Assembly (NCBI RefSeq): GCF_965363235.1
Contig: NC_134849.1
Coordinates: 63,383,122 to 63,447,121 of the forward strand
DNA: 64,000 nt
Origin: Mytilus galloprovincialis
Taxonomy: Eukaryota > Mollusca > Bivalvia > Mytilida > Mytilidae
Direction of reading: 5' to 3'
Shown: one piece after another, positions 1 to 11,311 of the stretch
Numbering within the stretch: position 1 is the first letter of the stretch
How the letters are laid out: each line of letters starts with the position of its first letter
Notes under the pieces: generated by a model
Database searches by the model: none
The model's input: the letters and a program-made list of their open reading frames with translations, nothing else
Told to the model about the DNA's origin: nothing
Made by a program: the position numbers and the translations under genes

Positions 1-420
1 CTTTTATTAAGCATAAAGGAGGTAATGCATACACTTGATTTTTGTTCAAAATAAAGCAGTATACTGTTTCGAAAATTAAATTTTAGATTCTTTTCATAAT
101 TCCAAACTCACAAAAAAGTGCACTGAAACACAAGAAAATAGTTTTGTCAAGAAGAAACTCAAATTGGCTTTGTAACTTTCATGATATAATCATGATAACA
201 AAGCATTAACGTGCAGAAAATAAAATTTTCTTCCAATTATACATTATAAAAAAAAAACACAACTGAATTCAGTAATACTATGTATTTTCCAAAAGACAGC
301 AATTTGTTAATGGATCGAAATATTTTTCTTTGATGAATGCAACGAAATCTTCATTTGAAGCATAGTATAGTCAAAGGAATATATTAACAATTAAAAACCA
401 ATTGTTCAGAGAACAATTGA
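1..420. other. AT-rich stretch without a recognised gene
   Basis: I see no coding exon, RNA gene or clear repeat boundary here, only AT-rich sequence with short homopolymer runs. Confidence 0.5.
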
Positions 421-1587
421 AGGTCTTTCCATCAAAACAATGTATTTTGATATGAAAAGTTGTGAAACTAAGTTTAAAATGTCATTTCAATTGTCAAATG
501 ATAGCTCCTAGTAAGCTGATTCCAAAAATATATTGTTTCCATACATTTTTTTTTAAATAAGGGAGATAATTTGTTACTTCCGGTTTGAAAAATGTTACTT
601 CCGATTATATTTGAATATTTACTTGACAACGATTCCAAAAATATCTGGTTCTATATACTTTTATATTAATAAAGTACAAAAAATAGCTACTTCCGGTTTA
701 CAAAAGGTCACTTCCGGTTGTTTTTTTCAAGGTTAAATGGTTTGATACCTTTTTCTAAAAGTTGTATATCTTTATCATGTATACATATAGAATAAAAGCA
801 AAGGTCAAAATCTAGAACGTCAAATTAAGCTATGACCTTGAGATTAATTTCAAGGTCGTGAACCAAGGACCTCAAATCAAAAGACCATAGGTCTTAATTA
901 TATTTAGTTAATGAGTTATATCACCAAACGCGTATTTTTTAATACAAAAGGGGAGAAAACTCCCTTTTACATTCAACGTACGCTTGCAATCAAAATGTAC
1001 ATCTTACGACATGTCGCAACTAACAATTTAGTAAAAATAATTTGTTGATATCTTATACAGTCTTTGGATATAAGTGAAAATAAGCCAAATTCAAATATTA
1101 GAATATGACCTTGACCTGTGACCTTGACATAATTTTCATTTTTTGGGACCAAGGACCTCAAATCAAAAGTTCCTAGGTCTCTATCACTTATGATTTATAA
1201 GATAGAAATTCATATCACTTATATCAGATGCATAAGGGGAAATAACTCTCATATGGAGCGGTCATATCGCTCCGGTCAAAATAGGACAAATCATGCGAAG
1301 GATATAACGAGCAATTTTGTAAAATAAATTTGTCATAATCTTTTACGGTTGCGAAGCAGATACGATAACAAGGAAAACAGTGTTTGGGGAGATAACTCCT
1401 ACAAAGAAAAGTATTTGTTTACGCAGGGTAAATTTCAAAAGCGCATAAACTGTTCGATATCATATACAAAATATCTAAGCGACATATTGCGAAACAAATG
1501 TTTATCGCAAGAACAAAATTAGGCGGAAGAAAAAAAAATAATCAGAAGAAAAACAATAGGTCTTTCCACAGAAAAGTGGAAAGACCT
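421..1587 (-). mobile_element. HINE-like (Helentron-type, non-autonomous) element, family 4
   Basis: Read on the minus strand, the element begins with a hairpin (1558-1587) whose 12-base arms read AGGTCTTTCCAC and its complement around a 6-base loop. The body holds recurring phrases such as CTTCCGGTT and 'aaggac ctcaaatcaaaag'. The left limit is set where AGGTCTTTCC recurs at 421-430. The hairpin at one end and the non-coding, internally repetitive body match the plan of the elements at 53745, 63187 and 63857. The superfamily is inferred, and no open frame of interest was found. Confidence 0.45.
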
Positions 1588-1980
1588 AATAAGATTCCGG
1601 AATATGTAGGTAACAATTAAAAACCTGAACATAATTGATGCTATTTTGAGAAAACTGAGATGATTTTCGGTAATCTAACCTCATGTCATAATGAAGATTA
1701 ATATTGTTTAATGTGTCAGTTTAAAAACTGTCAATAATTTGAATATACTTTGCCTTAAGTAAGATTGTTTTTATGTTTTTCGTGTTAAAATAAAACCGTA
1801 TGCAATTATTATGACTGATAAATCTCACTGAAATGGAGACGGTAGACAGCACTATCAAATGAAAACCTAAAATGAATTTGTGTTCAGAATATATTGTAAG
1901 CCCACATTTTTTTAGTGTCGAGCACACAACGTATTTATTTTGTAAAGCACAAACTATATGTTGGAGCGAGCAATATAAAA
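1588..1980. other. Intergenic, nothing recognised
   Basis: AT-rich sequence without a supported gene. A weak open frame on the minus strand here has no recognisable motif. Confidence 0.4.
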
Positions 1981-2095
1981 AAGGAGATGTGGTATGATTG
2001 CAAATAAGACAACTCTCCACAAGAGACCAAATGACACATACATTAACAACTATAGGTCACCTTTACTACAGGTCATTCTTTACCCCGTTTCATTC
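1981..2095 (+). repeat. Dispersed mussel repeat ('gatgtggtatgattgc' family), fragment
   Basis: It carries the phrases 'tgtggtatgattgc', 'gagaccaaatgacac' and 'aacaactataggtcac'. The same phrases recur at 24180, 36690 (reverse), 37510 (reverse), 47545 and 62090, so this is one copy of a high-copy interspersed family. It is non-coding as far as can be seen. Confidence 0.7.
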
Positions 2096-2307
2096 TGTGT
2101 TTGCTTGTATAAAGTGAGGATCTTGATGTTCAGTGCTTGACAGTTGTTGGTGTATAATACGTTGTTTTTTTTTTTTTTTTTGTTCAATGTTTATTTGTAC
2201 TAACCATCTAACTTGAATTAAAGAAGCAATAGGTTTTTTTTTCAGAAAGACAACAGTAGGGGTAATAATATATTGTGTTAAGCTTAAAAAAGATAATGCA
2301 TTCAATT

Positions 2308-2834
2308 GATTTTCGTACATGTACCTTCTCAGACATGTGTGTTAAACTTTGTTCGTGCCTGTCATTTAATAATTTTTAGGAGAAAATCTGAGGGACTTGA
2401 GTTGCAATGTAAAAAAAAAATCTTATAGATTTCGATCAAAAGCAGAGTAATGCCGATAGAAGGCAGCACTGTCACCTGCAAAGTATAAAAGGATTAATAT
2501 AATAACTTGTTTCCCAGTGCACTATAAATAAATATAGTTTTAACTAATATGATTAGGTATAAAAACCGTATCAAATCATGCATGCGACATCTGTTTAAAT
2601 CGTACAGCAGTTTACTGTTACGAAAACTACATGTCATATCCTTTTAATAAGACCGAATCGATTGACTCAGAAATCATAAAAGCATCTGCAAAAATATTTC
2701 GTTCAGAAGAAACTCAAACCTGATGGTATGATTTTCGTACATGTACCTTCTCAGACATGTGTGTTAAACTTTGTTCGTGCCTGTCATTTAATAATTTTTA
2801 GGAGAAAATCTGAGGGACTTGAGTTGCAATGTAG
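2308..2834 (+). repeat. Direct duplication of a 105-bp segment, 422 bp apart
   Basis: Positions 2308-2412 and 2730-2834 appear identical by eye, beginning 'gattttcgtacatg' and ending 'gagttgcaatgta'. The first copy runs into an A-rich tract; the second runs into a LINE-like 3' fragment at 2835. The 317 bp between them are unrelated to either copy. The lack of differences suggests a recent duplication. Confidence 0.75.
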
Positions 2835-2964
2835 TTTTCTATGTTGTGTCGTGTGTACTATTGTTTTTCTGTTTGTCTTTTTTATTTTTAACCATGGCGT
2901 TGTCAGTTTGTTTTAGATTTATGAGTTTGACTGTCCCTTTGGTATCTTTCGTCCCTCTTTTATA
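2835..2964 (+). mobile_element. LINE-like retroelement, 3'-end fragment
   Basis: It contains 'accatggcgttgtcagttt' and 'gtttgactgtccctttgg', ending near 'cgtccctctttta'. The same 3' end recurs at 8955, 9570, 16120, 35690, and reversed at 33745 and 36405, with different 5' limits. Shared 3' ends with variable 5' truncation are typical of non-LTR retroelements. It has no coding content of its own. Confidence 0.6.
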
Positions 2965-3084
2965 CAAGTAGGATTAGGTGTTATGAATGCCAAAGAGACC
3001 AAATGACACAGAAATTAACAACTTTAGGGGCTGAAGTCATAAAACTTTGCTCAGTGCTCGGAGCACAAAAATCATGCTTGAAAC

Positions 3085-3652
3085 CAGACTTGGGGTAATT
3101 GTAATTGTAATCGTTAATCAGCTGTAATTGATTACAATTTTTCAAGTAATCAGTGTAATCATTAATCAGCCAAAAATCTGATTACATGTAATTTAATTTA
3201 ATCAATTACTTTTCAAAATACCCTGTAATCATGATTACTTTTTGATTACATTCTGATTACAATGAAAAAAATCTAAAATTATGTTTTTGGTTATTAAAAA
3301 TAATTTAGAGATCATTGGTGATAAAGTGTAATGTATATATATGTAGTGAAATTTGGTGTTTATTTATATAGATGACTTTAATTTGAAGTTATCATTTTAT
3401 AATTGAACCAAATAAAATACGTTCTCAAAAATGCTATAGTTATATTAAACGTTTATTCATCCACATCATTCAAATTTTTTTGTTTTTAAATTCATTGTAA
3501 TCAGATGTAATCATGATTACTTTGCCAATGTAATCATTAATTTAATCAGATACTTTCAGAAATGATGTAATCATTAATTTAATTTAATCGTACAAATGAC
3601 AAAGTAATTGTAATTTAATCAATTACATTGAAAGTAATCGGACCGATCTCTG
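3085..3652 (+). mobile_element. Non-autonomous hAT-like element with 8-bp target duplication (CTTGAAAC)
   Basis: The 568-bp element starts CAGACTTGGGG and ends CCGATCTCTG. It is flanked on both sides by CTTGAAAC (3077-3084 and 3653-3660), a perfect 8-bp target duplication as made by hAT transposases. Both halves are packed with GTAATC/GATTAC subterminal motifs, which it shares with the 2.4-kb element at 41851-44296. It encodes nothing recognisable and so must be mobilised in trans. Confidence 0.85.
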
Positions 3653-3757
3653 CTTGAAACATGAAATCCAGCATTTTGATTGGTTGATTTTGGAGTACGA
3701 ATAAAAAAAAGATAGACTCGAAAGTTTTCTCACGTCAAGGCCTGGTCACCGTAGGGA

Positions 3758-3830
3758 CTCAAACAATGAACAAAACCCATACAGTATAGTCAGCTATAAG
3801 GCCCCAAAATGACATACTTTGTCTATAAAA
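3758..3830 (+). repeat. Dispersed mussel repeat, fragment
   Basis: The phrases 'caatgaacaaaaccca' and 'agtcagctataaggcccc' match the middle of the family represented at 24180-24395 and 62090-62400. Confidence 0.55.
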
Positions 3831-4471
3831 AAAAACCTTTATTGGGTTCGAACCGATGTCTAGGAAAACCTTGTAAAATGTCTTCATACATTCTGACTTT
3901 CATGTGTGATGTGGATTTGAACGTTCAACGCTTTTAACTTATGATATTCTACACGGAATGATTTCGTAGGAATAAATTGAAAACTATAAGGACATGCTTT
4001 GAATACTCTATAAAACAGCAAAACTGTTAATGAGTTTCAGTCTCTGGACTTGAGAAAACTGACCTTATAAGCGAATGAAAATCTAAAATGGAAACAGAGA
4101 GAAACATTACAAGGTAGATTTTTGCTTAAAAGAGGGTGCCTTTTTAGCAGGTTTGAATGTGGTTTTTTTAATAATTGCAACAAATGTATGACTTGCAGAA
4201 GAAAATATTGTCACTGAAATTAGTGCCTTAATCGTCAGTCGCCTGAAAGTTTTCCTCTGATTTGTAAAATGCTTTGATATTCTCACAAGAACAGTATTGA
4301 ATATTCGAATTCAATATGTGTACTATCTTTAACTCGATTTACCAGTCATATGAATACGTCACATCATCAATCACTTTGTTATTATGTTCAATATTTGTTT
4401 CTTTTTCTTAAAACAAAGCTTCGATTATTTCCAAGGTGTAACAGACCAATCAGCACATACTACGCATTATA

Positions 4472-4479
4472 TGACGTCA
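4472..4479. promoter_or_regulatory. CRE-like palindrome TGACGTCA upstream of the exon-1 pseudogene
   Basis: A perfect TGACGTCA palindrome lies 79 bp upstream of the ATG at 4558, with a CCAAT motif at about 4447. The aligned segment upstream of the intact paralogue reads 'ataacgtcag' and has lost the palindrome. About 200 bp of 5' flank is alignable between the two copies, so this is probably the old promoter region. Any function is inferred. Confidence 0.35.
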
Positions 4480-4557
4480 TTGTATAGTAACCAGCTAAGT
4501 ATGTAAAGCAGAAACAATTGAGGAAATCATATCGGAATGCTTTGCGTACTGACGAGA

Positions 4558-4871
4558 ATGAATATATCTAATGTATTTCTAAGTATGCACACGATGTTCG
4601 TTGCTGGCCTAAGTGAATTAAAAACTAGATTGATCTCAGGGGACCATAAACCTGAATATGACAACAAGTATGAAGTAGAGAACGCCATTGGCACCTATCA
4701 TGTTAGATCTGTTGGGCTATGCGGTATACAATGTATATCAATGTTGTTTATCATTCTTCTACTACAATCTTACAGTGATATGTGTTTTACACTCAGATCC
4801 GTGCACCTATACCATGTATACTGTGATGTCATCTTCAAAGGAAGGTTGGAAATTTTACCTTTCACAGGACC
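4558..4871 (+). pseudogene. Broken exon 1 (signal peptide plus PAN/apple-like domain) of a PAN-CTLD lectin gene
   Basis: The exon aligns base for base with exon 1 of the intact gene at 25096. The start is MNISNVFLSMHTMFVAG, a signal peptide like MDISIICLCMHTMFVAV, followed by a segment with EYDNKYEVENAIGTYHVRSV and the first two PAN cysteines. Just after 4740 about five bases are missing relative to the intact copy. This shifts the frame, and the rest of the domain (CLSFFYYNLTVICVLHSD) continues in another frame. A 6-bp in-frame insertion follows near CTYTMYTVM. The splice donor has decayed from GTAAGT to GTCTGG. With the damaged last exon at 11312, this marks the whole copy as a pseudogene. 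Confidence 0.85.
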
Positions 4872-5108
4872 GTCTGGTAAACAAAACTTTTTAACGTAAA
4901 ATTTTATATTATTTGATTTATTTCACTTGACTGGGCGGGGTTTAACCGGTTCGCTAATTAAAAACCAATCCATCTATAGACAGGTGTTTTAGGATAAACT
5001 CATCAATGAAGTGTTCAGTTATTCGTCTCATATAAAACACTCAGTTATTTTGTTTATCCGTTCGGTCACACTGGTAGGTTATTATAAATCGCAAATTATT
5101 ATAAAGCT

Positions 5109-5821
5109 GGGGTCACACATTCACGATTTTTACTGCCGTCCTTGACAGGACCATTCCCGATTAAAATTTATCAAAAGTCTGATCAAGATCCTATAAATCG
5201 TGGATGTAAATTCAAACTTTAAAAATTTAATCACGACAACAATCAGATATTGTTCAGGAAGCGTCGATATTCAACCGTTTCCAAGCGAATCTATCCCGAT
5301 AATCCCGTTCTAAATCCGCTTCTAATCCGAATTTTATCTTTCGCCAGGTAAAATTCGACCGAGTCTGTCACGACTGCGTCCCGATTCTACCGAATGTAAT
5401 CCGACAGAGATCAGATAGTGACAAGACAGTGAACCGACGCTGACGGAAGTTATCCGTTCGAACCAATTTCTCCAGATCATTCCCGTTCCACAGGACACCG
5501 TCCCGAATACACAGAACATTGTTAGGAATTCGATCCAATACAGCAGAATCTGTCACGACATAGGCACGATTGTAATACGACTAGACAAAATCGCCTGAGT
5601 TTCCCCGAATGTTACGGGACGCACCTAACTGTCGGGGTGCTTTGCCGAACTATTCGGACCCTTCCCGACCAGAAGGAATCTGTTACGAACTAAAACGACT
5701 GCGTTCAGACAATATTAGGACATTCCAGATAATTGAGGATACTAATCCGACTTTTTCACTTTTCGTGTCGTATCGCTGTCTGATCTCAAACGGGAGTAAT
5801 AATCGGCAATGTGTGAACCCC
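5109..5821 (+). mobile_element. Terminal-inverted-repeat element of about 0.7 kb, superfamily undetermined
   Basis: The left end GGGGTCACACATTCACGATT is matched by the complement of the right end AATCGGCAATGTGTGAACCCC (first 20 bases compared, three mismatches). The interior is richer in GC than the flanks and contains loosely repeated phrases around 'ctgtcacgac'. No clear target duplication is visible, so I do not assign a superfamily. Two short minus-strand open frames inside show no domain. Confidence 0.7.
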
Positions 5822-5917
5822 GCATAACGGCAATCATCCTTATCGAACACATCCTCAAATAGACTGTCGTTAGACAAATTTAAACGTAAGCTCCGCCCAA
5901 TCAGATGACATCACATT

Positions 5918-6706
5918 CAGGGCTGGCAAAGTCCCGGGTTTTATGAGTATTTCCCCAGCCCAGTTGGAAATACTGGGCAAACCCGGGTTTTACTGGGTTT
6001 TAGTGGGTAATATTGGGCAATACTGGGTAATATAAAATACTGATTTGAATTTTATAAAGGATTCAGTGATCAAACACAAATGTAATACTTTTAAGATATT
6101 TATAACCTATTTGGTTTGTCTGGATTGGTAAAATTGGAAATATAAAGCAAAAAAAAAAAGTTTTTTTTTTCCAATAAATATAACTCCTATTAATTAAGAA
6201 TTTCCACATATAAGAAAAATAACATTCAAATGATGTATATGTACTGTCAGTAATTAAAAAGTAATTATTCAGATTAGAATGTAGATTTGTTTATGTAACA
6301 ATAATCTGCCCATTATATTCTATAAGTATTAATGGCATGAACCCTTAAGGTGTTTATTTAGCAAGATGAATGTATAATATTTAGAATTATTAATTCACAA
6401 ATTTTGGATTTTTGAAACAATGCTTGGTAATTAACAAGGTATCCTTAAATGTGCAAATCTTAGTATTCTGTCTACATAAAAAGAGAATGAAATTATTTTT
6501 TTCATTCTTCTAGAAATGACTGTCAATGGATATATGTATAAAAAGATAGATGTTATACTATGAAACTACACGGAGTCTTTATTATTTTATTTCAAAATGA
6601 GCTTAAAAATTCATAGTGCCCAGTAATGTCCAGTATTACCCATTTCTGGGAGAATTACCCAGCCCGGGAAATCACGGGTTTTCCCGCCCGGGAATTCCCA
6701 ACCCTG
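5918..6706 (+). mobile_element. Non-autonomous hAT-like element, 789 bp
   Basis: The ends are CAGGGCTGGCAAAG and the complement-matching CCCGGGAATTCCCAACCCTG. Flanking octamers ATCACATT (5910-5917) and ATCACAAT (6707-6714) differ at one base, as expected for an ageing 8-bp hAT target duplication. Each end carries clustered ACTGGG/CCCAGT and CCCGGG subterminal motifs. It lies in the old intron 1 of the pseudogene. No transposase is present. Confidence 0.82.
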
Positions 6707-6714
6707 ATCACAAT

Positions 6715-7900
6715 GGTAACTTATCATGTCAATGCCACTACTGCATGATGGGGGTTTCACTACTGATTGGATTTCCACTACTGATGGGGGTTCCTTCCTG
6801 TGAGTACCATACGCGAAGTAGTCTTCATTTATGTATTGGCATGCATTGTCTTTGTTAAGAACATCTTAAAATAAACTGTTGACTTCATGTTCTGATTTCT
6901 TTCGAGATATAATATTTTTTTTATTCTAATGTTAGCCTTGAACGCTTTTCAACTTTTTAATCTATTTTGCCTTTTAAAGACAATAACAATCAAAACCAAG
7001 GAGTAAACAAAGACTCACAAAACCAAAGGACATTTACATCAACAGTTATAAATAATAATTAAGAAACAACACGAACTCCACTAAAACCGGGAGTGAAGTC
7101 AGGTGCCCTGGAAGAGTAAGCATTTCCTGCACCGTATACGGCACCCGTCGTGTTATTTCTTTGTTCAGTTCGGTAATGATGTTTTTTTGTTTTTTTTTGA
7201 CTGAGGAAGAATATCAGATATGATTTCTGACACACTTTTGCTATGACCGAGGAAGAATATCAGATATGATTTCTGACACACTTTTGTCATAATGGCTAAT
7301 CAGCTCATGATGGCGACCGTAACATTTCTTGAGTGATGACCTTAATTTGATTGATTCATAGTCCTGTCTTAACAACTTTTAAGAAAGCAATATCCAGTAT
7401 ATGCAGTATATTTAAAGGTTTTTTATTCCAGTGGCGCATTCCAGTGTATACTCCGGAGTCTGTTGTAGGCAAAAAGAAAATCGAATGTAACAATATATTC
7501 CTGGTATCTATGATTAGTTAATTTATAAAGGTTTTCAATTTATTATATGTAACAAAGCAGACGGATTATCTTCTCTAGACACTAATTTATATTAACAATG
7601 TTTATGTTCTGGACCAAGGGAGTCGTTGGACCATAAACAGATACTCATATGGTTCGACCATACCCGTGTGTCGACCATATGAGAATCTAATTGTGTAATT
7701 GGTAACTGGTCGTACCATAGGAGTATTTGGTTATATAAATTTATTCTTAATAAATGCTGTTGATTATAACTTCCTCCGCAGGATATTCGAACCAAAATCG
7801 ACGCAAGTTATTAACTTAAATTATTTATCTTTTAAAAATTAGTTGAACCTGATAAAAAAAGGGTGATAATTACCCAATAAAGTTAGTGTATCTGCTATCT
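6715..7900 (+). other. Pseudogene intron 1, homologous to intron 1 of the intact paralogue
   Basis: From about 6790 ('gtgagtaccatacg') and again around 7625-7750 ('agatactcatatggttcgac', 'tcgaccatatgagaat') the sequence aligns with 25510-26170 of the intact gene. This shows that the two genes arose by duplication including introns. The insertion at 26176 is absent here. Confidence 0.75.
6968..7330 (-). mobile_element. LINE-like retroelement 3' fragment with a 45-bp internal duplication
   Basis: Read on the minus strand it aligns with the 3' part of the fragment at 28025-28500 (shared 'cgacgggtgccgtatacgg' and 'actccttggttttgattg'). A segment with 'gaggaagaatatcagatatg' occurs twice in tandem at about 7200-7286, once in the other copy. 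It is inserted in intron 1 of the pseudogene copy. It holds no intact gene. Confidence 0.65.
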
Positions 7901-7948
7901 AACTTGGCTAGGGTCAATACCGGACACATTATATATCAATTAGGTTAT

Positions 7949-8110
7949 AGATAATGCATATTTTAAGGTTTATCTTGTCGTAGAACACACCGAGGGGTCT
8001 CAGGATTGATCAAATGAAAGACCGACCGTAGGGGGGTCTTTCTTTGAGCAATCCTGAAACCCCGAGGTGTGTTCCTACGACAAGAAAAACCTTAAAATAT
8101 TCATTATCTG
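7949..8110. repeat. Foldback palindrome, arms of about 75 bp
   Basis: The left arm (with 'tatcttgtcgtagaacacac' and 'gggtctcaggattg') is nearly complementary to the right arm ('caatcctgaaacccc', 'gtgtgttcctacgacaag'). The arms meet around 8026-8036 between 'gaaagacc' and 'ggtctttc'. A transcript would form a long hairpin. It resembles a small foldback or MITE element; no target duplication was identified. Confidence 0.85.
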
Positions 8111-9569
8111 ATTTATATACCGTCAAAAAAATAATATTATTTTTTATAAAGATTTGCAAAACTTAGTATCATATTTTACCGACAACACTAAGTGGGATAT
8201 TCCTTTCTAATGCATTCAGGTTTTAATACGCCCTACGGCTCATTTAGAGTGTGAAATAAAACTCGCTAATGAATCTATATATATATAAACCTTTTAAAAA
8301 CTAGTATCCATACACAATAAAAATATTACTGTAACTGCATGAAGTAAGACACAAATGTATTGTTACCATCCGATAACGGTGTATGACAAATACAAGACAC
8401 ATTGTAAGTAATTTATTGTACCACTTAGTTTATGGAAAAGGGGGAGGGGTATGTTTTTTGTTCTATTTGTAATGTCATTTCTATCGCGGAAAAGTGGTTA
8501 TTTTTTTAACAATTTTAATTGAATCGAATGAAAAATTCAGAAAGATTGTCTTTTGATCGAAAAGCAATACATTTTATTAACAGATAATCAGGATATAATT
8601 ATATACCCTCCGCACCCGACCCTTTTCTGAGTTACGTTAATGTTATTCAATAGAAAATATAAGATTATCTTATTAGTTGATTATTTGAAAGAGTAAAAGG
8701 TATACATAAAATTAAAAAAGTTAAAGAACTGACACGAAGACGAATATAAATACATGTAGGTCACAGTATGATTTCCTATTCAGCGTTTATGTCCTGAACA
8801 TGCATTAAATATTTGCCACTGGACGTTAAGCAAGCAACCAAAAATCAATCAACCTATTCAGGACTCAATAAGGTTTTCAAAATCTAACACACGAATATGT
8901 TAAATCTGGCTTTTTATTTATGAAGGTCTATATTAAAACTCATCTCACATCTCATCTTTTGTTTTTAGCCATGACGTTATCAGTTTATTTTCAATCTATG
9001 AGTTTGACTGTCCCTCTGGTATCTTTCGTTCCTCTTTTAAAATATACGTGTTTCCGCTCTAACGATACATGCATCCCCGTGCATTAAACAAGAAGTGGCA
9101 TGTTTCTATTTCCTCCATCTTTTGTAACTGACAAATTGTCTCCACCAAATGAATTAACTGTTCAAAATTATAAAGTCATCCCTACCTATCAGTATATTGT
9201 AGTGTGTGGCTGTGGTATCTGTTATTGCAAACAGCTGTGTGGTCCTAATACACAGTATTTCAATGCATGATAAATATATAGTTTTGCGCAACCACTTAAT
9301 AGTTAAATTTGATGACCGTTTTAAGAAATCGTGTATGTTCCAGTTGACGTTTCCACAATACCGTCTTACTTACCTTAAACGGGACTTGCCGCATTATAAG
9401 AATTTTCACCGATTTTTACTTACTTGAGAAATTTTTAGTAACATGTTGCGCAGGATATGCTTACCCAACCAGGAATATCAGATATAACCAACGTTTTTTT
9501 AATGGGCTAGTTTTGCTTCGTGGTTAGTTTTCTGTGTTATGTTATATTAAATATAAGCCTTCTTGGAAA
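8111..9569. other. Intronic or intergenic stretch with one LINE-like 3' fragment
   Basis: Mostly AT-rich. A LINE-like 3' fragment lies at about 8955-9040 ('agccatgacgttatcagttt', 'tttgactgtccctctgg'). A 73-codon open frame at 9206-9427 shows no domain and no splice context, so it is not called a gene. Confidence 0.5.
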
Positions 9570-9860
9570 TCTTTCTTTCTTTCTTTTGCCATGGTTTGTC
9601 CGTTTATTTCTACTTATGAGTTAAATTATCCTGTTTTGTATCTTTTACCTCTTCTTTTGAATCATATGATATGATCATGATGACATTAAATATTTTCAAG
9701 AACTCATTAAAGATTTTAAAATCAACATATAATCAGGTGGCATGTTACGGAAGATACATTAAATTTATTCTCGATGATTTGTTGTTCATAAAATATCTTT
9801 TATTTCGTAGACAGTAGAAAACACAACTCAATCCATATCCAGAAAAATATAGTTTAACTA
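9570..9860 (+). other. Intron block homologous to the left flank of the 66-bp satellite
   Basis: Phrases such as 'ttttgaatcatatgatatgatcatgatga' (read in two halves) and 'gtagaaaacacaa' align with 16120-16370. The first 90 bp are a degenerate LINE-like 3' end. This is the sequence context in which the satellite later expanded in the neighbouring copy. Confidence 0.75.
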
Positions 9861-9862
9861 TG

Positions 9863-9937
9863 GTCTCTCTCATTGCTTAGTTGTACACAATTTGTTATCT
9901 TCCAACGTTCTCAGTCATGTTATCTCGAGACTTGGTT
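9863..9937 (+). repeat. Single, unexpanded unit of the 66-bp satellite
   Basis: It reads 'tctctctcattgcttagttg', 'tacacaatttg' and 'tcttccaacgtt' followed by 'cttggttggttgtt'. This is one unit of the repeat found about 104 times at 16371-23225. Both flanks match the flanks of that array, so this copy keeps the pre-expansion state. Confidence 0.85.
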
Positions 9938-10131
9938 GGTTGTTATTAATATTGAACCTGTATGAAATCCATGTTATATCCATCAACAGTTTTTCCTTAT
10001 CTTCAAATTTTAATGACCCTAGCAAAATTACACTTGTAACAAAAAAGTTCTGCAATATAGTATGGTGTTTTTTTACCTTTTCGTCGATTATTTTTTTTTT
10101 ATTACGAAACTATTTCAGCTATCAGTATTTG

Positions 10132-10147
10132 TTCAAGCTAGTTACAG
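10132..10147 (+). pseudogene. Remnant of lectin exon 2 (last 16 bases and splice donor)
   Basis: 'ttcaagctagttacag' followed by gtaata matches the end of exon 2 of the intact gene, where 'caagcttgtaacag' precedes gtaata. The preceding intron aligns with 23300-23440. The rest of the 171-bp exon is missing, so this copy could not encode the first half of the CTLD. Confidence 0.7.
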
Positions 10148-11311
10148 GTAATAACAAACTGAAAATAGGAAACTTAATGGTTTAAAATTTAAATGCGTAC
10201 AAAGGGCTATTTTGCGTTTACCGCCATCAAGACCACCAGAGCCGAATATTTGAGAGCCAATGATTTACCATACCGAACAGTTACTAAGAGTATTGAAAAA
10301 TTCTATGAATATTTATTTAAACCCCTCCATCTACCTTAGTATGTGTAAGTGATAAATCCGTATATATCCTTACATTGTCAATATGAAATGTTATAGAATC
10401 AATCAAATTGAATGGCTGTTTCTTTTTATATTGATGGAAACCCCAAAAAATATATAATACTTAAATATTATATCTTGACAGTGCAATATACTTGATACAA
10501 GTTTTCCAAATTAAAACTTAAATATCCTTAGTACAAGCATACCGTCATTAAGATATAAGTACCTGAGAACATTTACATGAAGAAGTAATTAATATTCATT
10601 ATCCCGATTCTATTGATTTAAGAATCATTTGCTCAAAGGTCAAGATAACAGTGGCTATGCCAGGACTCTTTTTGTTTTTTGTTTTTAGCAAAAGAAGGAT
10701 AGGTCATAATGTTTATCAGAGATCTTAACTGAAGTCATTGGATCGAATGTCAAAGTTGAATTTCGAAAGCATCACTTACATGTTTTCGGATAACATCTTC
10801 TGAACCGTTCGTTAAATCAACACTTTGATTTGATACAATATCTCGGTAACACTTCTATTGGTTATTGATAATATCCTTAAAAAAATTAGGATAATTATAT
10901 TTAGTTCAAGATAGTTATTTATTTTGAGGCAAATTTGTAAACGGTCAAGATCACAAAAGCAATTATTAAACTAAAATTTAAGCAAATAACGGTTTAATCG
11001 TCGCATCCATGAAGATCGGATATGTGGTTATGTAACCATGGTGCTTCTGTTGTTATCCAATTGTGGTTGATATAACTTTAACGTTCTTGAAGTTCTTACT
11101 AAATCAGATGACACATTTTCATCATCAGGAAAGCAAGTAGGGGAACCCTCCGAGTTCAAGCAAGAAAATATAAAAAATGTATGGGGGAGCTCGTCAAGAA
11201 CATACTCTATTACGTGCATCAACTAAATTAAGTCCTTCACGGATTACATAATAACTAGTAAAGGATTTCTATCCCTTATCTTTAATTAGTACACACATAC
11301 ATTTATTTCAG

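Noticed and set aside
5334-5877. Several overlapping open frames on both strands
   Set aside because: They fall in a GC-richer terminal-inverted-repeat element and show no recognisable protein motif.
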